DNA of 64,000 bases from Panulirus ornatus (lineage: Eukaryota; Arthropoda; Malacostraca; Decapoda; Palinuridae). The notes under the pieces are model-generated. The model ran no database searches. It was not told the origin of the DNA and saw only the letters and a program-made list of their open reading frames with translations. Numbering within the stretch: position 1 is the stretch's first letter; every line of letters begins with the position of its first letter. The position numbers and the translations under genes were made by a program. The stretch covers positions 17,809,085 to 17,873,084 of the forward strand of contig NC_092264.1 of NCBI RefSeq assembly GCF_036320965.1. The letters are read 5' to 3'. Of this stretch, positions 56,029 to 64,000 are shown in pieces.

Positions 56029-57212
56029 AACTCCCAGGACCACGCTCACGAAGGGGTCTGGAGCTATCACCCACGACCCCTTCTCCAGGAGTTCCTACAG
56101 CTTCAAGCATGTGCTACACTCATTGTGTTCACGTGTGTTATCACCTATTTGTCCCGTACGGTGAGGGAGTGAGTTTCATACCAGTGAGACCCCCATCTCG
56201 TGTGTGTGTGTGTGTGTGTGTGGTGCGCGCGCTCATACTTTAATGCCATGTCTCGCTTGGCGTGGTAGCGGCAGCAACAGACGTAAAACGACCTCATTTT
56301 TTCACACTTCCTCTCTAGCTGTCATGTGCAGTATGATAGCCGGAGCAAGAGACGCCCTCTAGCCTCATTCATACTCAACACATTTCTCAAAATCCTCTCA
56401 CATTGTTCTCATGTTTTATACATAGAAATATTTTGTATGACGCCAGCTCTCACGGTCCCTCATTTTACCTCACTCCAATCAATTCATCAGTGTCGTCAGT
56501 GATAATTACCCCCCCTCCCCCCTCTTTATTTCCTTGTTAATATCTTGCCACTAATTCCTGCCCTTCGCATGAGGCTTCCACTGTACGAGCGCTCGTCGTC
56601 TGTGACACCAAAAGGTCATCCCGCGCCCCACCTACCCATATAATGTGGACGACATTCACCTGTGGAACTCCTTCGTTGCAGCTTCGCACAGCGCACCGTA
56701 CGCCCGGGCGGCCAACACCTCACCATCCACTCGTCTTCCGTCAGACAATGAAAATATATGTAGTAAATAGTCGTCTTAACTCGTCTTTCCTCCAATCAGC
56801 GAATAAGCGAGGTAAGCACCGCGCCCCTCCCCGCCCAGTACTCTCACCTCCGGGACATATTGGAAAGAATAGGGTTACTCAGAATTGCCCATCGAAACGG
56901 AATGCACCAGAAAATTGCTCGACAAATATAGACCACCTAAAACGTTCGCTGTCACACGCAGGAGCCAGGTGTTTTCCCTGTTTCGATTCCTCTGGATTTT
57001 AATACTCAGCCCGATAGGCACTACTGTCCAGATGGATATATCTTTTTTCCATTAGAAATCTCTGTTTGGGTGATATTCATATTATGGGAATCTCTCTTAC
57101 TTTTTCTTTTCAATGTGGCAGCCTCGTAACTATGGTAAGTGCCTACTACAAAATTCACTTCTGTGTTTGGTTGCCCTTAAGTAATATCAAATAAACTCAG
57201 TCAACGGGAATT

Positions 57213-57214
<2 letters not shown>
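56029..57214. other. Unannotated stretch
   Basis: A short (GT)n at 56200-56221 and a C-rich block near 56510-56523. The frame at 56643-57002 (+, about 119 codons) has no recognised motif. Confidence 0.35.

Positions 57215-57305
<91 letters not shown>
57215..57305. repeat. (AT)n microsatellite
   Basis: A perfect tract of about 91 bp. Confidence 0.98.
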
Positions 57306-57307
<2 letters not shown>

Positions 57308-57387
57308 ATGAGTAGTTGTGATGTGTGTTTCCGTATACCATCTGCTATTTTTGATAAACAGATTTTCCTTCTCCCTTAAAGCCATCA

Positions 57388-57864
57388 TTGTACTCCTGTC
57401 TTTACTTCCCAAAGCATCTTCCTCCCTGCTTCGCGCTCCATCCAAGGTCTGGCCACAATGTGGACGTCGTCCTTGACTGGGAACCTCCATCAATGAAAAC
57501 AAAATACGATATGAAAAGATGGACAGCATCAGGACCACTCCTGACGAAAATGGGAGGTGGGGACGAAAGGCACCTCAGAGTAGAAATGAAGACATTTGAT
57601 TCACTTCTCTTCATCTTGTCTCGAGGATGTTACAAACGACGACGACTCAGAGAATATGTGGCTAACACAAGTGTTGACACTAATGCTGTAGTTTGCAGTC
57701 GAGTCGAAATGATCTCACATCCATCACCTCTCTATACAGTCAGTCACACCCCAGAAAGTCTCGTCTATATGTCGTCTTGTGTTTCACGAAATAATCGGTT
57801 GCGGCGGGAACCAATGCAACGCAATCTCACGTTAGAGGCTTTAGTAAGAATGAACAACACCTAA
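57388..57864 (+). CDS. Unrecognised open frame, 158 codons (doubtful)
   Basis: An ATG-initiated frame free of simple repeats, with balanced composition (for example GPLLTKMGGGDERHLRVEMK), ending at TAA. No domain, signal peptide or membrane segment is visible, and no splice-site context was established. Parts of the opposite strand are also open (57402-57614), which weakens it. It could be a decayed retroelement or chance. Listed only because it is the longest repeat-free frame not explained by another feature. Confidence 0.12.
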   Translation: MYSCLYFPKHLPPCFALHPRSGHNVDVVLDWEPPSMKTKYDMKRWTASGPLLTKMGGGDERHLRVEMKTFDSLLFILSRGCYKRRRLREYVANTSVDTNAVVCSRVEMISHPSPLYTVSHTPESLVYMSSCVSRNNRLRREPMQRNLTLEALVRMNNT

Positions 57865-58033
57865 CGTCATATTTTTTTTTTTTCTCTCTCTTCTCTCCCG
57901 TTTCGCCATGTTGCAATTTCCCCCTGGGTTGGGAAGGCGTATCCGGATGTGAGAATATCATAGTTCACAATATAACAAGACTCGCGTGGTAATCCCCTGG
58001 AGCAAGACGAACTTCCACTCCTCCTACTAACGT

Positions 58034-58081
<48 letters not shown>

Positions 58082-58421
58082 CTTGTTTACTCGCTCTTCT
58101 ACCCGAGGTGTGACCCGTCACAGCCTCCCACATCTTGACTAACAACATGTGTTCTCTTTAATATCCGCGGACGCCTCCTCCTCCCACGCCCTGTTGTTAC
58201 CCCACTGCCCCCAGTACCTCCTGCCTCCCTACCACCTCCTACACCCGCGTCACTCCCACGCCTCTGTCACCTTTAGGGTTTTTCTCCTAAAGCCGAGAAC
58301 GAAATAGGGATTTTATGGAGTTTACACTCAATCTCATCGAGTAAAGAGCAAGTATCGCTCTGTATGCATACCACGGAATATGATGTTATTTTTCTGAGGG
58401 AAAACCTTTTCTCTTATCCAC

Positions 58422-58485
<64 letters not shown>

Positions 58486-59371
58486 TAATCAATTAATACC
58501 AAAGTGTTACTAGGTCGTTTCCAGTTCCCGACTACCTGTTAACGGGTCATTACGAGGTTATTACACTTGGTAGAGTCGTTCTAACTCTGTAGAATCATTT
58601 CTAAATGGCTGCTCACATTTCGTACTGGACAGCAATGTCAATACTTATAATTAATAACTAGTCTCTGGTCCATCTTCAATATGTTGTTTGTGCGATGTTG
58701 TTATCATAACTGTCTGCTTTACACGTAGGTGTTGTCATGTTCGGGTTATGGGTTGTGCAATATCACCGGTATTACCGGGGGTGTCACTGGGCTTGTGAAT
58801 TCTATGGGATCTATACTCGTATAAACCGTTGCTTTTGCGTGCTATACAAAATGCTCAGATGTCATTTGAGACTCGTTTCCTGCCCGACAATTGTTTTTTT
58901 GAGTGATGCCTGGTTGTTACTAGGTAGACAATGAACGGTACAAGGTTGTTACGGGGAAACTGGGTCGTCAGTAACTGGTTATCATTGGGGGTCACCAGGC
59001 TCATGGGGTGGCCGATCCATGTGACCGCCTTGGGGCACACCAGTGTGTAGCGGAGGGTTACGCCCCTTCTACATGCGGGGGCGGTCTCTGTGTGACGTAG
59101 AGGTTGATGACATAGGTGAAGCTACTAAGTACTTCGTAGGTTGTGAGGGAAAAAGAAAGATTGTAGATCCCGTTACGCACGGGTGTACTGCCTTGCTGGA
59201 TGATACGTTCTTGTTAGCGTAGGCTCTGATGGTCGTCTCTGGGTTATAACGTCTTTATAAGGTTGTTGTTGTGAGGGTAAACAGATGAGTGGTTTGGTGA
59301 TGCGTCATTTCTTTAATAGCCAGGGATGCCATTTTACGTGGATGGAATTCTTTTGGTTCTGGATTTCTCAG
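57865..59371. other. Unannotated stretch with short microsatellites
   Basis: (AC)n at 58036-58079 and (CAGA)n-(AC)n at 58422-58486. 58730-59300 has GGTTGTTACTAGGT / GGTCACTGG words that recur loosely. No gene was recognised. Confidence 0.4.
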
Positions 59372-59562
59372 TGGCCTGTTATCAAACTGTTGACAATGGT
59401 CTATGACTTGCCTGTGGTCAGTGGTTTATTAACAAACTGCTGACAGTGGCCTATGACTTGCCTGTGGTCAATGGTCTGTTATTACACTGTTGACAGTGAT
59501 CTATGACTTGCCTATGGTCAGTGGTCTGTTATCACACTGTTGACAGTGGTCTATGACTTGCC
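59372..59562. repeat. 50-bp minisatellite, about 3.8 copies
   Basis: Units GTGGTCTGTTATCACACTGT + TGACAGTGGTCTATGACTTG + CCTGTGGTCA in strict 50-bp phase (59372, 59422, 59472, 59522). There are no spacers between units. Confidence 0.95.
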
Positions 59563-59879
59563 TAAACATTAGCACAAGTTCGCACATCGACAATAACATT
59601 TTGCCCAAAGAAAAGCATCGTTGAAAGTTTAAGATTTCATGAGCGAAAACTTGGCGGTATTGTAACGAGGAAAGCTGGCTACATTGCACGAAAAGATAAA
59701 GGAAAAAGAAAAAAAACACTTCGACATCGTGATCGAAAAGATGCGACATCACGAATGCTTGTGACGTCATTAACGAATGTAAATGACATCTTGAACGATA
59801 GTTTGTGACGTCATACACACGAGGGCTGACAACATCACCAACACAACATTAAGAAAATAGGAACCAAAAATTTTGCAAC

Positions 59880-60105
59880 ATCGTGGAAGAAAATGTGTTG
59901 CAACTTCTTGGTCAATGACACTGCAACATCGTGGTCAATAACACTGCAACAACATCTTGGTCAATAACACTGCAACATCTTGGTCAATAACACTGCAACA
60001 ACATCGTGGTCAATAACACTGCAACAACATCGTGGTCAATAACACTGCAACAACATCGTGGTCAATAACACTGCAACAACATCGTGGTCAATACGATTGC
60101 AACGT
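59880..60105. repeat. 23/26-bp minisatellite, about 9 copies
   Basis: Units CAATAACACTGCAACAACAT + CGTGGT (26 bp) alternate with versions lacking one AAC (23 bp). Confidence 0.95.
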
Positions 60106-60204
60106 TGTGGACTAAAGTTTGCAGCATTGACGAGCGAGTGCGACACCTGGTGAGGAGGAAGTAGCCAACATTGCCTGAGGTTAAAGCTGTTAGTACCAAC
60201 ACCT

Positions 60205-60232
60205 CCTCCTCCTCCTCCTTCTCCTCCTTCTC

Positions 60233-60262
<30 letters not shown>
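60205..60262. repeat. (CTC/CTT)n with C-run
   Basis: Trinucleotide CTC/CTT repeat ending in a C-run at 60255-60265; the complement is a (GGA)n/(GGN) purine tract. Confidence 0.95.
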
Positions 60263-60265
<3 letters not shown>

Positions 60266-60419
60266 TGCCTAAAGGACATGCAGTACCTGGAGGGTTCACC
60301 TGGTACCCACGTGGGTATACATACGGGTATACATGTGTACGTAGCATATGTATGAACGGCATGTAAGTGTTTGTATGTAATGAATGTCTTTGTGTTTTTT
60401 TCCCTCTTCCTCTCATATA

Positions 60420-60470
60420 CTTCCTCTCTCTGTCTCTCTCTCTGTCTCTCTGTCTCTCTCTCTCTCTCTC
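60420..60470. repeat. (TC)n/(TCTG)n microsatellite
   Basis: An imperfect TCTC/TGTC tract. Confidence 0.9.
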
Positions 60471-61214
60471 TAGCCATGTGATGTGATGTGCGTGGCGGCA
60501 TAGACACCGCTCGCTCGTGCAGTGAGCGCTACGCGCTGGAGCCCCCCTTGCCTTTCTTAGATCGTATCCTCAAGTCCTCGAGGTTCGGTATAGACGTGAG
60601 CTGCTTCGAAGCTTCACTCGTGATGGTTTCGAACCACCCCCACCACGACCCCTTTGCAATTTTCCTGTACGCTTATAACATACCCCCACTTGGTGTATCA
60701 TTAGGAACATAGCTTGTGGTAATTTCATATAGAAATAGACGGACCTGTGGCACATAAGAGAGATATACGGCTTATGATAAGGCGTTGTCAGGGTAGAGTA
60801 TTAGTGGCAGTCAGTAGTTACGAGAGAGAGTTATGTGGCGACTCATTTGAATAATTCAGTCAAGGTAACTTTGTGTTGTTGGTGATCGGTGCTCACAATC
60901 GCAGGTTGTGTTGACCTCGTGTGAACAAAATCGTGACTATTATTATCTTTCCTAGGCATAGATTGTGATCATGTGTTTGATATATACACAATAAACAGAC
61001 AAGTGACGTTAATGTAAATGATATTTATATATTCATGTCCTGGTGAGGAGGAACAGACCTCACATGGTTTAATAACCTCCAATGGTCTAATAACCTCAGA
61101 AAAGAGATTAATAATTTGTGTTTTTCGATAACTTGTCATCATTTTCTTACCACAACCACAGTCTTCATTCCACGTTTTTCTTTTATTATGATATCTATAT
61201 ACAGTCTTGTTCAC
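60471..61214. other. Unannotated stretch
   Basis: No feature was recognised; it is GC-rich near 60500-60560. Confidence 0.35.
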
Positions 61215-61370
61215 TGTCACCTTCCATTGTTACCCTACAGTGTCACCCACTACTGTTACTCTCCAGTGTTACCCTCCATTGTCACCATCCAGTGTCACAC
61301 TTCCCTTTTAACCTCCAGTGTCACCCTCCAGTGTTACCCTCCAGTGTCATCCTCCAGCGTCACACTCTTC
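61215..61370. repeat. 13-bp degenerate minisatellite
   Basis: Units CCCTCCAGTGTTA / CCCTCCAGTGTCA, about 10 copies with irregular interruptions. Confidence 0.85.
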
Positions 61371-61472
61371 TCTCGTCCATACATCCCTTCCATCGTCCAC
61401 TATCTTCACAGTCCCTTCCACCGTCACCTGTTGGCTCTGGGCAACCGTCTATGTTGGGAATATGGTTAGGGG

Positions 61473-61475
<3 letters not shown>

Positions 61476-61508
<33 letters not shown>

Positions 61509-61600
61509 CACCAATCCTGGTCTGGTATGTTTAAAGTGGAGCAGCAGCAGAGCAGGGGGAGGAGGAGGAAGAGGAGGAGGAGGAGGAGGAGGAGGAGGGA
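61476..61600. repeat. (GT)n and (GGA)n microsatellites
   Basis: (GT)n at 61476-61507 and (GGA)n with GCAGCAG at 61540-61600. Confidence 0.95.
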
Positions 61601-61882
61601 GGCTGCCTACTCCACTCGTCCGGCCCCCCAGCGCTTGAGTCACTCCACCTGACCTGCCCAGCTGAGGACATCATCAGTGGTTGTGGGGTCAGTGGTGATA
61701 ACTGGGGTCCCGTAGTTAATGGTGGGGGTGATGGTGGTGTAGATAATGGTGGCAATGGTGGTGATCTTCACTGTCGTAGGTGTGGTGGTGGTGGTGAGGG
61801 GGCAGCGCAGAAGGCGTTGCGTTGGTACTGGAAGCAAATGTAACAGTGGGGAATGCAATTTGCAGTTTGGTGTACTGGTGAA

Positions 61883-61997
61883 GATAGTGTTACTGGTAGA
61901 TGATAGTGGTGATAGTTGGAGATAGTGTTACTGGTAGATGATAGTGGTGATAGTTGGAGATAGCGTTACTGGTAGATGATAGTGGTGGTGGTGATAG
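61883..61997. repeat. 38-bp minisatellite, 3 copies
   Basis: Units GATAGTGTTACTGGTAGATG + ATAGTGGTGATAGTTGGA start at 61883, 61921 and 61959. The upstream interval 61680-61800 is rich in related GGTGGTGATA words. Confidence 0.94.
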
Positions 61998-62181
61998 TTG
62001 GAGACAATATGTTGGTCGGTCGACGGCGGCAAGAGACGTGGTGGCCCGGAGGGTGGAGGTGGGGGTGACGGTGGAGCACTTGCTGACGTCATTGTTTGTT
62101 TACGTTCGACTGGCCCTGTTGCTTTAGGGAAGCCGAAACAGACCTACGCACGTACATGCTACGCCATCTATCTTATATACT

Positions 62182-62736
<555 letters not shown>

Positions 62737-62798
<62 letters not shown>
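62737..62798. repeat. (AT)n microsatellite
   Basis: A perfect tract of about 62 bp, abutting repeat R copy 2. Confidence 0.97.
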
Positions 62799-62800
<2 letters not shown>

Positions 62801-62899
62801 CTATGAGCCCACGGAGAAAATGAAACACGATAAGTTCCCAAGTGCACTTTCGTGTAATAATCACATCATCAGGGGAGGCGCGCAAAATTGTGATCTTTC

Positions 62900-62904
<5 letters not shown>
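62799..62904. mobile_element. Dispersed repeat R, copy 2 (possible Penelope-like terminal region)
   Basis: It shares GAAAATGAAACACGATAAGT, AAGTGCACTTTCGTGTAATA and ATCACATCATCAGGGGAG with 45851-45914. CACGATAAGT and ACTTTCGTG can pair (nine pairs, one bulge) across a 10-base loop. On the minus strand it contains CTGATGA, then a short imperfect GTG/CAC hairpin, then GAAA, the order of conserved hammerhead-ribozyme core boxes, but closing stems I and III were not found. Flanked on both sides by (AT)n. Confidence 0.55.

Positions 62905-62931
<27 letters not shown>
62905..62931. repeat. (AT)n microsatellite
   Basis: A short tract bordering repeat R. Confidence 0.95.
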
Positions 62932-62934
<3 letters not shown>

Positions 62935-63160
62935 ATAAGCTGGTGGATAACGTCGCTCTGGGAACTTTGAAATTGTTGTGGTTAAGCTTCGAGTGTCGGG
63001 GTGTTAGACTGGAAACCATCCTAGTTGTTTTGGATGCAATACTTCGAGTTATACAGTGCAATGCTGCTGTGGAAAAGGGTTCGAATCCATATACCGCATT
63101 GAAAGTTTATAAATCGTGTTTCATTTTTCCATGCTGTTACCAGCCTGTCTTGAAATCATG
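62932..63160 (+). other. Possible tRNA-like SINE head
   Basis: A perfect box B, GGTTCGAATCC, lies at about 63079-63089, with GTGGTTAAGCTTCGAGTG upstream at about 62981 as a weak box A candidate. The spacing of about 90 bp is longer than in a tRNA (30-60 bp), and no CCA or acceptor pairing is seen, so this is not called a tRNA gene. Confidence 0.25.
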
Positions 63161-64000
63161 GGTATCACTGTGAATATATGTATGTATATATATCCGTCTC
63201 TGAGAGTAAAGCCATCAAGAAAGACACATTTTCCTGGAGGCGGAGATAAGGCTTGATGAAGGTCGTCTTGTCAACACTAGAGCAAGTTTAGCGTCGCTCT
63301 GAAATTCCTTGAACTGGTAGAAGTTGATTTTCGTCTGCCTGAACCTTAATGTTAGACAAACTTTACAAGAAGAATCTGACAACGTTGAAATTTTTCATCA
63401 GGGAATCAAAGAGCAAAATGTGACATTCTTTTTTTTTTTTAACGCTACGGTACATAAGTTCAGCGCATCTTGACTGTCAGTCATTGTGTGAGTTACTGTA
63501 TGGGTCAGACGTAACGCGAGGGCCCAGCGATGACCGAAGACGGAAGAGAAATTTGGTTGGTAGACACATTTGGTGGTTCCTTGTTGCCGACCAGGGCGCG
63601 CACGTGCTCCAGCTATGACGTCGGTGTTTACAAACCTACCAAGCCGCCTTCCTGTGATCCTTCGTCAAGAGGAGGTTCCTGGGGTGCTCCCCCACCAGGA
63701 GCTGGTCACTCCTACACACCGTTCCTTTGACCATCTTTACACGACCCGGGGTCATCGTTCCGGTCTCATCTTCCTCGCTATCTTAGGCGTTCGAATCTCC
63801 TGGTAGTAAGGTCCTGTAGCACACGGAACTGAGGCAGCGCCATCTAGGGCGGCGAGTACACGAGCAAGCTTAGTTATGACGTCATAGATGACGCGCACGG
63901 ACACACACAGACACACGCACTCACACACAAACTCACTGGAGTTTCCACCATCTGAGTACTTACATATTTTGATGTAAAGTTACATTATCTCAAAGTCGAG
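63161..64000. other. Unannotated end of window
   Basis: A T-run at 63428-63440 and one TGACGTCA at 63877-63884. The frame at 63530-63806 has no recognised motif. Confidence 0.35.

Noticed and set aside
59372..60105. Regularly spaced repeats resembling a CRISPR array
   Set aside because: The units are contiguous with no unique spacers, there are no cas genes, and the genome is eukaryotic.
62799..62904. A complete hammerhead ribozyme
   Set aside because: CTGATGA and GAAA are present on the minus strand, but stem II needs a one-base bulge and no stem I or convincing stem III with a cleavage triplet could be drawn. Kept only as a speculative finding.
63079..63089. A tRNA gene around a perfect box B
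   Set aside because: No acceptor stem, anticodon arm or properly spaced box A; at most a SINE head.

Overview
The window looks like intergenic or intronic DNA from an arthropod, most likely a decapod crustacean. Four things point there: exceptionally dense and long microsatellites ((AC)n, (AT)n, (AG)n and (ATT)n tracts of 60-240 bp), many minisatellites, a degenerate CCTAA/TTAGG stretch (the arthropod telomere motif), and a mixture of RTE-like LINEs, CR1-like LINEs, a Penelope-like element, a mariner fossil and tRNA-derived SINEs. From memory, the LINE and SINE families resemble ones abundant in spiny-lobster and related decapod genomes; this was not checked against any database. No bacterial features (operons, ribosome binding sites, CRISPR arrays) are present, and no host protein-coding exon could be supported.

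Layout. 0-6.4 kb: an (ATT)n tract, a degraded 45-bp repeat, the C-terminal end of a Penelope-like reverse transcriptase (3.14-3.62 kb), then giant compound microsatellites. 6.4-9.5 kb: a minus-strand LINE tail and a long degraded RTE-like LINE. 10-18 kb: microsatellites, a tRNA-derived SINE, a CR1-like C-terminal fragment and a telomere-like stretch. 18.1-18.6 kb: a SINE embedded in (AT)n. 20-27.6 kb: mostly microsatellites and short-period minisatellites (16, 20, 18 and 39 bp), plus an unrecognised minus-strand open frame. 27.65-29.0 kb: a second decayed LINE. 32-36 kb: GGA-rich, 12/72-bp and CRE-containing repeats around a third LINE copy. 36.5-37.3 kb: CR1-like and RTE-like fragments. 41.0-42.15 kb: the best-preserved LINE, inside a duplicated (AT)n locus. 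44.7-45.7 kb: a mariner-like transposase fossil. 47.5-51.1 kb: two CR1-like fragments and a second SINE. 51.7-62 kb: 13-, 4-, 28-, 50-, 23/26- and 38-bp tandem arrays. 62.7-62.9 kb: a repeat also present at 45.8 kb.

How the parts fit together. The clearest system is a retrotransposon partnership. One RTE-like LINE family (six pieces at very different stages of decay) and a non-autonomous SINE family end in nearly the same 3' tail of about 45 bp, as expected if the SINE is mobilised by the LINE reverse transcriptase. Copies of both sit inside or beside (AT)n tracts, so retrotransposition and microsatellite growth appear linked. A second pattern is an excess of the palindrome TGACGTCA (at least 17 copies by eye, about one expected), partly because it lies in tandem repeats. 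Nearly all long open frames in the window are translations of simple repeats and are not genes.
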